64,000 nucleotides of DNA, taken from assembly GCA_040006675.1 (NCBI GenBank), contig JBDTWM010000002.1, forward strand, positions 14,695 to 78,694. Direction: 5' to 3'. The translations under genes were made by a program, and so were the position numbers. Below, piece by piece: positions 25,519 through 34,001 of the stretch. The stretch is from Austwickia sp040006675. GTDB taxonomy: Bacteria; Actinomycetota; Actinomycetes; Actinomycetales; Dermatophilaceae. The notes below the pieces were generated by a model. It saw only the letters and a program-made list of their open reading frames with translations, was not told the origin of the DNA and did no database searches. Numbering within the stretch: position 1 is the first letter of the stretch; each line of letters begins with the position of its first letter.

Positions 25519-26352
25519 ATGCCCGACATCTCGATCTCTGACCTGCTGGCCGGGATTTCCCAGGCCGAAATCACCACCACGACGATCCACCTGCGTGGAA
25601 TCAACATCCACGTGCAGATGTGCGGGGGGACGGGTCCCGTCTTGCTCATGTACAACGGAGCCTTCGCCGAAGTGGACCTGTGGAAGGCCCTCCTTCCGTA
25701 CCTGAAGGGCTTCCGGATCATCATGTTTGACCCGCCGGGCGTCGGACAGACCGAGATCCCGCTCCTGCCGATGAACATGTTCGCGCTGGCCGAGCTCGGC
25801 ACGTTGATCCTGGACTTCCTCGAGATCGAGAAGGCGCACGTGCTGGGGGTCTCGTTCGGCGGCGCCACGGCGCAGCAGATGGCGCTCATGCACCCGCGCC
25901 GCGTGGACAAGCTCGTCTTGGTGTCCACGTCCTTCGGTGGGTTCGCCATGCCCGGCAAGCTGAAGTCGTTCTACTACTTCTGTCAGCCTTCCAGCCACAA
26001 GCCGGGCAAGGTGGAAAAGGTCGCCGGTGAGTTGTACGGCGGTCGGCTGCGCGAGGAGCCGGAGATCATCAACTCCCTGCACATGACGCGTGCGCCCAGC
26101 ATGCGAGCGGCGATGCTCCGGATGTCCGCGCTGATGGGCTGGACATCGTTGCCGTGGCTGTGGGCCATCCGGCAACCCACGCTCATCGTGGCAGGCGACG
26201 ATGACCCGGTGACCCGCCTGTTCAACCACAAGGTGATGGCTCGGATGATCCCGAAGGCGCGCCTGCACGTCGTCCCCGATGGCGGACATATGGTGCTGCT
26301 TGACAGCCCAGAGCGGGTCGGGCCGGTCATTTCCAAGTTCCTGCGCGAGTAG
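25519..26352 (+). CDS. PhaZ-like intracellular PHA depolymerase (alpha/beta hydrolase)
   Basis: A 277-residue alpha/beta hydrolase. The triad is Ser112 in GVSFGG, an Asp in AGDDDP (227-229) and His257 in DGGHMV. Order and wording of blocks (FDPPGVGQTEIP, GVSFGGATAQQ, MPGK, YGGRLREEPE, MGWTSLPWLW, QPTLIVAGDDDP) recall the medium-chain-length PHA depolymerase PhaZ of pseudomonads. AGGAG precedes the ATG. Being divergent from a PHA synthesis string supports PHA turnover. A generic esterase remains possible. Confidence 0.78.
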   Translation: MPDISISDLLAGISQAEITTTTIHLRGINIHVQMCGGTGPVLLMYNGAFAEVDLWKALLPYLKGFRIIMFDPPGVGQTEIPLLPMNMFALAELGTLILDFLEIEKAHVLGVSFGGATAQQMALMHPRRVDKLVLVSTSFGGFAMPGKLKSFYYFCQPSSHKPGKVEKVAGELYGGRLREEPEIINSLHMTRAPSMRAAMLRMSALMGWTSLPWLWAIRQPTLIVAGDDDPVTRLFNHKVMARMIPKARLHVVPDGGHMVLLDSPERVGPVISKFLRE

Positions 26353-26433
26353 GGGCGCCGGCGCGCGGATCACATCACCCGGGGGGCCCGTCCGTGTTCC
26401 GCAAGGACCCCTCGGCTCCCGTGAGGCGACCCC

Positions 26434-27726
26434 TCAGGAGGCCATGGCCGGTGAGGGCGGCCGCAGGGCCAGCGACAAGGCGCAGGCGCAGGCCGCGAGC
26501 GCCGACACCATCAGGAACGACGTCGAGAATCCCCCGGACTTCTCCGCAAGCACCCCCGCCACGAGGGGGCCGATCGCCTGGCCCAGACCGAAGATCACGG
26601 TGAGCATGCCGAAGGTTGTCGCGGCCTGGCCGGGACCCATGTAGTCGCCGACCGCCGCCGCGATGATTCCGGGGATGCTCCAGGCGGCGAAACCAAAAAG
26701 GGCCACCGAGGCGTAGACGGCTTCGATGGGTAGGTGCAGACCAACGAGCAGGTACGACACCGTGTGCAGCGCAAACACCGCCGCCATGCCGACGCGTCGG
26801 CCCGCGCGGTCTGAGAGCGCACCGAACACGGGTCCCGAAAACATGCTCAGGGCGCCGACGGCGAACCAGAAGTAGCCGGCGTTTCGCTCGCTGACACCTC
26901 GCTCCTGGACCAGGGACGTCACGATGAACGTGACGTACACCACGTAGGTGAAGCCGAACAGGAAGTAGATCGCGCCGAAGTGCGCGACGGTGCGCGCGTT
27001 GCCCGTCGGCGCAGACTCGCTGCTCTGCCGCCCGTGGGCAGTCATGTCGACACGGTGTGTGTGCACGCGTATCCCGAGATCGGCGGGGGCGTTGCGGATC
27101 AGCACACCGACCACCAGCGCGACGACGAGAACGACGACGGCCAAGCAGACCCAGCCAATCCGCCAGCCTGCAGGTCCCCAGCGATCGGTGATCGCGGGGA
27201 TGAGCAGCCCGCTCATCATGATGGCCGGTCCACTGCCGATCACCATGATTCCCGCCGCGCGTCCCCGCCAGCGCCGTGAGAACCAATGCGGCACGAGGCT
27301 CATCACCCCCACGTTGGCGGCCCCGCTCCCGAGGCCGGTGACGAGATACGCCGGCCAGATGAGCGTCACCGCGCCTGCCGACGCGACGACAAAGAGGCTG
27401 AGCGCGATGATGATCAGCGAGGAAAAGACCACGGCGCGTGCCCCGAAGCGCCGCACCAGCCTTCCGCAGACCAGCGCCGCCACCAAGTACCCGACGAAGT
27501 TTCCGGTGCTGATGAAGCCCATGTCGGTGTAGGACAGGTCCATGTCGGCCCGCATGGACGGCAGCAGCATGCCCAGCGAGAACCGTGCGATCCCCAGGCA
27601 GGCGAAGACCGTCGCCATTCCCAGCCCAGCGATGACCCAGCCGTAGTGCACGCGGCTCCCGGCGAGACGAGCCGCCCACGAGCCGTCGCCGCGGCCCAGC
27701 TGCCGGGCGTTACGGGTGTCCTTCAT
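26434..27726 (-). CDS. MFS transporter (YbfB/YjiJ-like)
   Basis: A 430-residue major facilitator protein with about 12 membrane segments. The loop after helix 2 (GRLVRRFGAR) and the repeat in the second half (GALSDRAGRRVG) are the MFS signature. A perfect AGGAGG precedes the ATG. The substrate is unknown; by context it may move an organic acid or an efflux substrate. It is separated from the symporter upstream by a strong hairpin, so it is probably a single-gene unit. Confidence 0.88.
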   Translation of the reverse strand: MKDTRNARQLGRGDGSWAARLAGSRVHYGWVIAGLGMATVFACLGIARFSLGMLLPSMRADMDLSYTDMGFISTGNFVGYLVAALVCGRLVRRFGARAVVFSSLIIIALSLFVVASAGAVTLIWPAYLVTGLGSGAANVGVMSLVPHWFSRRWRGRAAGIMVIGSGPAIMMSGLLIPAITDRWGPAGWRIGWVCLAVVVLVVALVVGVLIRNAPADLGIRVHTHRVDMTAHGRQSSESAPTGNARTVAHFGAIYFLFGFTYVVYVTFIVTSLVQERGVSERNAGYFWFAVGALSMFSGPVFGALSDRAGRRVGMAAVFALHTVSYLLVGLHLPIEAVYASVALFGFAAWSIPGIIAAAVGDYMGPGQAATTFGMLTVIFGLGQAIGPLVAGVLAEKSGGFSTSFLMVSALAACACALSLALRPPSPAMAS

Positions 27727-27746
27727 GGAGCCTCCTCACACGTGAC

Positions 27747-27777
27747 GGGCCGCCCGACGGTGTGCGTCGGGCGGCCC
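27747..27777 (-). terminator. Terminator hairpin after the SSS symporter
   Basis: Perfect 13-bp arms GGGCCGCCCGACG and CGTCGGGCGGCCC with a 5-base loop. It lies 23 bases past the symporter stop and 20 bases before the MFS start, so it should separate the two transcripts. Confidence 0.85.
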
Positions 27778-27800
27778 GCCCTGCGTCGTCGACCGTCCGT

Positions 27801-29369
27801 CTACACGGACGATATCCGCGCGCTGTCGGTGGTGGTCCGCAAAGCGTCCGGGTCGATCCCCGTCACGGCCTGGATGCGGATCCGATCGAAGGTGCGATTC
27901 GCCGCCGTAAGTTCTTCCCCGCGTGGTTGGGTCGCCAGCGAGACGAGCCACATCACGAGGAACCCGATAGGCACCGAGACGATGCCGGGGCTGCTGAACG
28001 GCAAGAGGGCGCTCTCGGCCGAGCCGTGGAACGTCGGGCTCAACAAGATGATCGTGACAGCGGTGACCAAGCCCGCCACCATGCCGACCGCGATGCCCTG
28101 GGCCGTCGCCTTGCGCCAGTAGATGGTGAACAGCAGCGCCGGCAGGTTGGCGCTCGCCGCCACCGCGATGGCGAGCGTGGCCAGGAACGCCACGTTCTGT
28201 TTCTGTGCGGCCAGCGCGATCAGCATCGAGATGAGGACGCTCGCGAACGTCGCGATCCGCGTCACCCGAAGCTGCGCGTGGTGGTTGACGTGATCACGCT
28301 TGATGAGCTTGGCGTAGATGTCGTGAGCCACGGACCCGGTGGTGGCGATCACCAGACCGGACAGCGCCGCGAGGATCGTCGCGAACGCCACCGCAGACAC
28401 GAACGCGAGGAGGAGGTCACCGCCGAGCACGTCCGCCAACTGCGGCATCGCGAGGTTGCCGCCGGGACTTGCCTTCTTGATCTCCGCCTGGGTCACGAGC
28501 AGCATCGCGCCGTAGCTCACCACGGGGAGCGTGATCAGGAAGCACGCAAAGATCCAAATAGCGGTCACAGCGGAGGTGCGTGCCGCGGCGCCGTCCTTCA
28601 CGGTCAGGAAGCGGATCATGACGTGGGGTAGGCCCAGCACGCCGAGCGTGACACCGAAGATCAACGAGAACTGCTCGACCTGCTTTCCGGCGCCAGCTCG
28701 GGTCGGGATCAGCGCCTTGTTGCCGTTCCCAGCGCCGGCCTCCCGGAACACCTCGAGCGGGTTCCAGCCGAACTTCGCGAGCACCAGAGCCAAGAGCAGC
28801 GCCCCGCAAAACAGCAGCAGGGCTGTCTTGACGATCTGGATGTACGTGGTGGCGATCATCCCGCCGAAGAGCGTGTAGATCATGGTCAACACGCCGATGG
28901 CCAGGGCGGCCACCAGGTACGGGATACCGAAGAGCAACTGCACGAGCAGCGCCGCACCCACGAACTGAGCGACGATGTAGAGCAGCGAGACCACGATCGA
29001 GGCGGTGGCGATGACGGCCCGGACCCCGCTCCCGGGGAACCGGGTGGCCAGCACGTCGCCCAGGGTGAAGTGGCCCAGGTTCCGCAGCGGCTCGGCCACG
29101 AGCAGCATGCACAGCAAGTACGCGATGGGGATATAGACAGCCAGGTAGAAGCCGTTGAACCCGCCGAGAGCGATCGCGCCGGTCGTGCCGAGGAAGGTCG
29201 CGGCCGAGATGAAGTCGCCCGCGATGGCGACGCCGTTGGCGCGGCCCGAGATCGCCCCCCTGGCGACCAGGTGGGATTCGACGGTCTTGTTGCGCTTGCC
29301 CGCCCAGTACGTAATACCCAGCGTGACCGCGACCAGCGCGAGGAAGAGAACGGCAGCCTGAACGCTCAT
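27801..29369 (-). CDS. SSS-family cation/monocarboxylate symporter (ActP/PaaL-like)
   Basis: A 522-residue sodium:solute symporter with about 13 membrane segments. The block NGVAIAGDFISAATFLG near 45-61 marks the acetate permease ActP group. Pairing with a small DUF485 protein is typical of ActP and of the phenylacetate permease PaaL, which belongs to the same family. With a phenylacetate cluster in the window, phenylacetate uptake is plausible but not shown. The ATG overlaps the DUF485 stop (ATGA), and a strong terminator follows. Confidence 0.88.
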   Translation of the reverse strand: MSVQAAVLFLALVAVTLGITYWAGKRNKTVESHLVARGAISGRANGVAIAGDFISAATFLGTTGAIALGGFNGFYLAVYIPIAYLLCMLLVAEPLRNLGHFTLGDVLATRFPGSGVRAVIATASIVVSLLYIVAQFVGAALLVQLLFGIPYLVAALAIGVLTMIYTLFGGMIATTYIQIVKTALLLFCGALLLALVLAKFGWNPLEVFREAGAGNGNKALIPTRAGAGKQVEQFSLIFGVTLGVLGLPHVMIRFLTVKDGAAARTSAVTAIWIFACFLITLPVVSYGAMLLVTQAEIKKASPGGNLAMPQLADVLGGDLLLAFVSAVAFATILAALSGLVIATTGSVAHDIYAKLIKRDHVNHHAQLRVTRIATFASVLISMLIALAAQKQNVAFLATLAIAVAASANLPALLFTIYWRKATAQGIAVGMVAGLVTAVTIILLSPTFHGSAESALLPFSSPGIVSVPIGFLVMWLVSLATQPRGEELTAANRTFDRIRIQAVTGIDPDALRTTTDSARISSV

Positions 29370-29680
29370 CGGTCGCTCCCCCCTGTCGCTGTGCTGCGCA
29401 GCGGACGCAGTTCCTCCTCGACCTTCTGCATCCGGGTCCGGTAGCTGGTCGTCAGGATGACGACGAAGAAGAACTGCGCGAAGGCATACACGTAGGCCCA
29501 GCTCATGCCGTCGAAGGCCATACCGTCAAGAACTGGGGTGAAGTTCGTGAGCACCTGCTGGAGGAAGAAGAAGACCAGGGTGAGCACCACCAGCGGGACG
29601 ACGATCTTGCGACGCGCGGCGACCATCTCCGCGTAATAGCGGTCGTTCGCCGCTCCGGTTTCCTCAAGGTTCGGGGGCAT
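29366..29680 (-). CDS. DUF485 membrane protein (symporter partner)
   Basis: A 104-residue protein with two membrane segments (about 26-45 and 60-80) and a charged C-terminal tail. DUF485 proteins such as YjcH accompany ActP-type symporters. The ATG is chosen over a longer frame because AAGGAA lies upstream and MPPNLEETGAANDRYY matches the family start. It overlaps the symporter gene by four bases. A degenerate PaaR-like half site lies about 320 bases upstream. Confidence 0.88.
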   Translation of the reverse strand: MPPNLEETGAANDRYYAEMVAARRKIVVPLVVLTLVFFFLQQVLTNFTPVLDGMAFDGMSWAYVYAFAQFFFVVILTTSYRTRMQKVEEELRPLRSTATGGSDR

Positions 29681-29949
29681 GCAGTTGGTTCCTTTCCGCA
29701 GGGCGGCCCTCCGCGTGATGGTGGGGCGCTGGCGTCGTTGACGGGGTGAGACGAAAAAGACGTCGGACGTCGAGGAGTGGCCAAGACACGTCCGGCGGTA
29801 CCGAGTCCGGCCTATGCACGGCCGCCACAAGGAACGCCTCAGTGCCTATCGTCAGTGAGACGTGAGTGTCCCGGCGCCGCTCGTGACGACGGGTTTTTCG
29901 CGCCTCGCCTTCCCGCCGATCGTGGAGGGTCTCCTGGACACCTCGCATC

Positions 29950-29963
29950 ATGCCATGTGGCAT
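29950..29963. promoter_or_regulatory. Palindrome ATGCCA-TG-TGGCAT
   Basis: Perfect 6-bp arms with a 2-base centre in the symporter upstream region. It resembles a dimeric regulator site, but no regulator family can be named. Confidence 0.4.
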
Positions 29964-29999
29964 AGGTCACGCCGGGAAGGACGAAGCTCAGTATTACCG

Positions 30000-30013
30000 A
30001 CCGAACGTTCTGA
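30000..30013. promoter_or_regulatory. PaaR-like half operator C
   Basis: ACCGAACGTTCTGA: left half and centre match ACCGNNCGNNCGGT, right half has two mismatches. It may control the DUF485/symporter pair, though it is about 320 bases from the start codon. Confidence 0.4.
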
Positions 30014-30088
30014 TGTCCAGACACCGACCGATCAATCTCCGTCGGGCGCGCAGCGGCCATGTCGCAAGGATCTCGCCGCACGCTCCGG

Positions 30089-31477
30089 TCAGCCTGTGGA
30101 GGCCATTGCCTCGCAAAGTAACTCGAGTTCGTCCCCCAGGTACGCGCCCAAGCGCGGCAGATTCGGGACAAGCGACGGATCCGCGATCAAACCCCAACAC
30201 AGCCGTCCCGCGATGCTGAAGACGGAGATGTTGAGCCCCTGGCCGTGCACCAACACCGAGACCGGGTAGTTCCCGATCACCTCGGCACCCGCCAAGTACC
30301 TCGTCCTGTCGGGCCCCCGCACATTCGACACCATCACGTTCCACGCGTTGACGTGCTTCATCACCCTCGCTGACAGCCGCCATGCGGCGTCGGCGACGAT
30401 CGGCGGAGCGAACTGCGCGGCATCGATCAGCAGCTGCGGCGGGCGCGCGCCGTGCCGCCGCCGCGAGGCCCTCATCTCCTCCCGCGTCGCGGCGAGACGC
30501 TCGAGTGGGTCCTCGAGGTGAGTCGGTAGCAGCCCTCGTACGAGCGACAGCCGGTTGCCGAACGCGTGCCCATCTCGCCGGTCGCGAACGGACACCGGGA
30601 CGACGGCGATGAGCGGCACGACCGGCAGCGCCCCCGCGTCGATCAGCCAGCGTCGCAGGGCGCCGGCGACGACGGCCATCACGACGTCGTTCACCGTCGC
30701 GTCCGCGCGGCGCCGAAGTTCCAGGACGTCCGCCATGGGTAGGTCGACCAGGACGCAGCTGCGCGCCCCGGTGATCTCGCGGTTGAACGGCGTGGGAGGA
30801 GCCGTCAGCGGCAGGGGCCACTGCTCCGGGGCGAGGCGATTGGCCGCGACCAAAGGCGCGCGGAACATGAAGTCGAGTCCCAGCTTTACGCTGCGCACGG
30901 ACGAGCGGGTCATCGACCACCCGCCGCGCCTCATCAGATCCCACTGGGTCGGGCCGGAGCGCGCCTCCCACGCGCCGGCCGGGAGCGCAGGGTTCCCCGG
31001 TTCGTCGTCCAACAAGGCGTCCATCAACGCCGACCACCCTGCGCCGTCCATGACCGCGTGGTGGATCTTGAGGTAGATCGCAGACCTTCCCTCGGACAGT
31101 CCGCTGATCAGATACAGCTCCCACAGGGGACGTCTCCGGTCGAGGCGCCGGGCGTGCAGCCCTGCGACGGCGTTCGCGAGCTGCCACAGGTCCGAACTCG
31201 TCGGGAGTGCCACCTCGCGCACGTGGAAGTCAAGGTCGAAACCCGTGTCGTCGACCCAGTACGGCTGGTCGACCCCAAAGGCCACCGTCAACAGACGCTG
31301 ACGAAGCACAGGCACAGAGGTCAGGCAAGAGGCCACGCGCTCACGCACCGCGCGCACGTCCAAGGGCGCGCCGGTGAGGGTCCGCACGACGGTGACGGTC
31401 CCGAAGTGGCCTTGGACCGCGCCCGACTCCATCGCCAGAAACTCCGCGTCCATCCCGCTGAGCTGACGCACGACCAT
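30089..31477 (-). CDS. Wax ester synthase/diacylglycerol acyltransferase (WS/DGAT)
   Basis: A 462-residue acyltransferase that makes triacylglycerol or wax esters from acyl-CoA for neutral-lipid storage. The catalytic motif HHAVMDG is at 139-145, and the C-terminal half has NVRGPDRTRYLAGAE and LSVFS-like blocks typical of the family. GGGAGGTGAG precedes the ATG, which decides the start over a longer frame. It follows the reductase gene by 59 bases on the same strand, so it may be the last gene of a diiron-reductase-DGAT unit. Confidence 0.9.
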   Translation of the reverse strand: MVVRQLSGMDAEFLAMESGAVQGHFGTVTVVRTLTGAPLDVRAVRERVASCLTSVPVLRQRLLTVAFGVDQPYWVDDTGFDLDFHVREVALPTSSDLWQLANAVAGLHARRLDRRRPLWELYLISGLSEGRSAIYLKIHHAVMDGAGWSALMDALLDDEPGNPALPAGAWEARSGPTQWDLMRRGGWSMTRSSVRSVKLGLDFMFRAPLVAANRLAPEQWPLPLTAPPTPFNREITGARSCVLVDLPMADVLELRRRADATVNDVVMAVVAGALRRWLIDAGALPVVPLIAVVPVSVRDRRDGHAFGNRLSLVRGLLPTHLEDPLERLAATREEMRASRRRHGARPPQLLIDAAQFAPPIVADAAWRLSARVMKHVNAWNVMVSNVRGPDRTRYLAGAEVIGNYPVSVLVHGQGLNISVFSIAGRLCWGLIADPSLVPNLPRLGAYLGDELELLCEAMASTG

Positions 31478-31536
31478 CTCACCTCCCGATCGGCGCCCCG
31501 AACGCCCACACCGGCGACTCCATCGGCGCGTCGGGC

Positions 31537-32550
31537 CTACCCGTCCACCTGCTCGTAAAAGCCCTCCGTGTGGATGCGTCGCTCCTCCGCGCCCAACACG
31601 TGGACGGCGTCGGCACACGCCTCTACGAACTCTGGCACACCGGCGATGAAGACGCTATGTTGCCGTAGCGATGGCATCAGGGCTGGCAAAATGTCCGGGA
31701 TCCGCCCGTGACGCACACCTGGGACCTTCTCGCGGGTCAGCGTCGGCACGATGCGGAAGTTCGGGTGTTTGATCTCCCAGTAATGCAGCAGCCCCAGGTC
31801 GTAAAGGTCGTCCCGCTGCCTCGCCGAGAAGATGAGCGTCACCGGCTCGCGGAAATCACGCCGGAGCGCCGCCTCCGCGAGCGACAGGATCGGCGCCAAC
31901 CCCGACCCCGCAGCCAGACACAGGACCGGCGTCTCCTCGGACGGATCCCCGACGAACGTGCCGTGCGGACCCGACAGCTCCACGCACTCCCCCGGGGCCA
32001 CTGCGTGCAGCCAGGCGCTCGTCCGACCGTCGTCCACCCTGGTCACCTGCAAACGTAGCTCCCCGTCGGGGCGCGGCGCGCTCGCGAGCGAATAGGAGCG
32101 AGCTGGCATGCCGCGCGCAGGGTCCCCGACGCGCACGTACTGACCCGCCCAGTAGCGCATCGGCTCCGCCAGGGGGCGCAGGACGAGTTCCGCGATCCGT
32201 GGCGTCCGCCGAACGTTGTCGACGACCACGAACCGCTGCCCCTCACGCACTGGGAACATGGCGGGCCGCGCGTCGGCGGTCCCCCACTCGATCTCCAACT
32301 CCGGAGACGTCAACTTCGCCATGCACATGAGCCCATAGCCCTCGGCGCGCTCCTCCGGCGAGAGGGCCATATCCAGGACGAAACCCTGATCGAAGGCACC
32401 GGAGCGCACCTTCACCTTGCACTCCCCGCACGCGCCCGCGCGGCAGTTGTTAGACAAGGCATACCCGGCCCGCTCCAACGCCTCCAACACCGTATCCCCG
32501 GACTCGCACGACACCGCATGGGATGACGGATACAAGCGGATCCGCCCCAT
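31537..32550 (-). CDS. NAD(P)H:ferredoxin-type oxidoreductase, N-terminal 2Fe-2S
   Basis: A 337-residue electron-transfer protein. An N-terminal plant-type ferredoxin (Cys36, Cys41, Cys44, Cys76: CX4CX2CX31C) is followed by an FAD domain (RSYSLAS) and an NAD domain (CLAAGSGLAPIL). This order is that of phenol hydroxylase/methane monooxygenase reductases and is opposite to PaaE, which has its ferredoxin at the C-terminus. The ATG at 32550 has GGAAGG eight bases ahead. It lies 66 bases after the diiron gene and is probably its electron donor. Confidence 0.88.
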   Translation of the reverse strand: MGRIRLYPSSHAVSCESGDTVLEALERAGYALSNNCRAGACGECKVKVRSGAFDQGFVLDMALSPEERAEGYGLMCMAKLTSPELEIEWGTADARPAMFPVREGQRFVVVDNVRRTPRIAELVLRPLAEPMRYWAGQYVRVGDPARGMPARSYSLASAPRPDGELRLQVTRVDDGRTSAWLHAVAPGECVELSGPHGTFVGDPSEETPVLCLAAGSGLAPILSLAEAALRRDFREPVTLIFSARQRDDLYDLGLLHYWEIKHPNFRIVPTLTREKVPGVRHGRIPDILPALMPSLRQHSVFIAGVPEFVEACADAVHVLGAEERRIHTEGFYEQVDG

Positions 32551-32616
32551 GGCCATCACCTTCCAGCCCAACCCTCCAGCCACCCGCCGGTCGGCGTGTG
32601 ACCGCATCGTCGCCGT

Positions 32617-33645
32617 TCAGAAGACCGGGATGATGTCTTCCATGTCGACATCGGTGACCTCGACACCGGTGATCTCGACCTCGGGAATGGCCGGGAACGG
32701 GATGCCGTAGCGGTCTAGGACGCCCTTGAGGTTGAGCATCGCGCGACGCCAGTTCGCCTTCTTCTCCTCGTACTCGGGGATCGCGAAGCCAGCCTCCCGC
32801 GCCACCGACTCGCCGAGGCGCTGGTTGGTGATGAAGTCGTCCGGCAAATCCCAGAAGTCCGTCGGCGGCTCGAACAGGATGGCCGACAAGAACAGGTACC
32901 CGGCCCGGATCTGCTTGGTGATCAGGGCGTGGTCCTCGACATCGATCTTGGGGTAGTCGCGCTCCATGAGCGCCAGACAGATGCCCATGTGACGCCCCTC
33001 GTCGCGGCCGATCCGCCGGAACGCCTCCTGGAAGACAGGCTCGGTGCATCCCGCGGCCATCTCGTGGAAGATCGTTGCGGCCGCGATCTCACCCATGAGG
33101 AACGAGGAGAACAGCACGGCCAGGCTGTACTTCGGGACGGCCTCCTTGTAACCCGCCCAGTAGCGACCACCGTTATGGAACAACCAGAGGACGTTCTTTT
33201 GCAGCCGGTGCCCCAGCTCGGTCTTGGGAAGGTAGGTCGCCGGGTCGTCGTGCTCCAGCAAGGACGTGATGGCGAGTTTGCACATCTGCTCGTGGACGCC
33301 CTCGTCGCGGGTGATGGAGAAGAAGCACCGCCGCACCACGTCGTCCTCGTGATCCTCGTACGTCTTCACGAACGCCGTGGCCATCACGGGCGGCGCTGAG
33401 GCGTCGAACACGGCGCACAGCGTCCACCAGTACGCGATCGCCTCACGCTGCTCCCACGAGTACCGGTTCACGTCGAACCCGGCCCACGGCAACTGGGCGG
33501 GTTCCCACAATTCACGCAGTGAGGACTTCCAGATCTCCTCCATCTTGGGCGGGCCCTCCGGCCAGCTCAACGGGTAGATATTGGGCTGCTGGACCTCCGG
33601 CGGGAAGTCCTGCAAGTGCGCGATCTTCTCGTAGTGTTCGCTCAC
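32617..33645 (-). CDS. R2-like diiron carboxylate protein (putative oxygenase component)
   Basis: A 342-residue helical protein with the ligand pattern of the ribonucleotide reductase R2-like superfamily. It has a probable Asp81, E115-x-x-H118 (RDEGVHEQ), Glu186 (LMGEIAAA) and E216-x-x-H219 (RRIGRDEGRHM). The last block resembles R2-like ligand-binding oxidases. No nrdA-like gene is nearby; a ferredoxin reductase follows, so an oxygenase or desaturase role is more likely than ribonucleotide reduction. The substrate is unknown. The GTG start has an AGGAG site. Confidence 0.78.
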   Translation of the reverse strand: MSEHYEKIAHLQDFPPEVQQPNIYPLSWPEGPPKMEEIWKSSLRELWEPAQLPWAGFDVNRYSWEQREAIAYWWTLCAVFDASAPPVMATAFVKTYEDHEDDVVRRCFFSITRDEGVHEQMCKLAITSLLEHDDPATYLPKTELGHRLQKNVLWLFHNGGRYWAGYKEAVPKYSLAVLFSSFLMGEIAAATIFHEMAAGCTEPVFQEAFRRIGRDEGRHMGICLALMERDYPKIDVEDHALITKQIRAGYLFLSAILFEPPTDFWDLPDDFITNQRLGESVAREAGFAIPEYEEKKANWRRAMLNLKGVLDRYGIPFPAIPEVEITGVEVTDVDMEDIIPVF

Positions 33646-33770
33646 GGAGCATCTCCTGGTCGCCGTGCGCGCCGCGTCGGCGCGTCTGCGTGGTCGGCGC
33701 GGGGTGGCGCCCGGTCGGATCGGCGCGTCAGGCGCCGTCGGTACCAGAGTAGCGGTTCCTGCACCCCTTT

Positions 33771-33788
33771 ACTGACTCTCCATTCGGT
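33771..33788. promoter_or_regulatory. Degenerate PaaR-like operator
   Basis: ACTGACT, five bases, TTCGGT. Both flanks equal those of the paaA site exactly, but the central CG is lost. It is about 125 bases upstream of the diiron protein start. Confidence 0.35.
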
Positions 33789-33936
33789 TTTTCGTCGACG
33801 GACGAGGATGAATCGTCGACCGGTATCCCCGCAGGCCGCGCCACCTGAGGTGACAGATCCCGCGACGCCGGAACATATCCCAGGGTCGCCGCGGTTGACA
33901 GGGAGGGGACGGCAACCCGACGATAAGAGCCGTCGC

Positions 33937-33960
33937 CGGCGACCGAACGCTCGGTCGCCG
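33937..33960. promoter_or_regulatory. PaaR-like operator D, long palindrome
   Basis: Arms CGGCGACCGA and TCGGTCGCCG flank ACGC; the arms are perfectly complementary. The core ACCGAACGCTCGGT matches ACCGNNCGNNCGGT. It lies 41 bases before the paaH ATG, a position fitting repression. Confidence 0.68.
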
Positions 33961-34001
33961 ATCTGTCCTCTTCCCCCGCCGCCTCCCGTGAGGAAGTCGC
34001 C

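Larger units (their letters stand above)
29681..30088. other. 408-bp intergenic region upstream of the symporter operon
   Basis: No gene seen. It should hold the promoter of DUF485/symporter. Visible elements are a palindrome at 29950-29963 (ATGCCA, two bases, TGGCAT) and a PaaR-like site at 30000-30013 with a perfect left half (ACCGAACGTT) and a changed right half (CTGA). Confidence 0.55.
33646..34001. promoter_or_regulatory. Divergent regulatory region between diiron protein and paaH
   Basis: 356 bases without a gene. It contains a perfect 10-bp-arm palindrome (33937-33960) in front of paaH and a degenerate PaaR-like site (33771-33788) in front of the diiron gene. Nothing else was recognised. 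Confidence 0.6.

Noticed and set aside
32617..33645. Ribonucleotide reductase beta subunit
   Set aside because: The diiron pattern fits the superfamily, but no large subunit is near, the partner is a ferredoxin reductase, and the best-matching block resembles R2-like oxidases.
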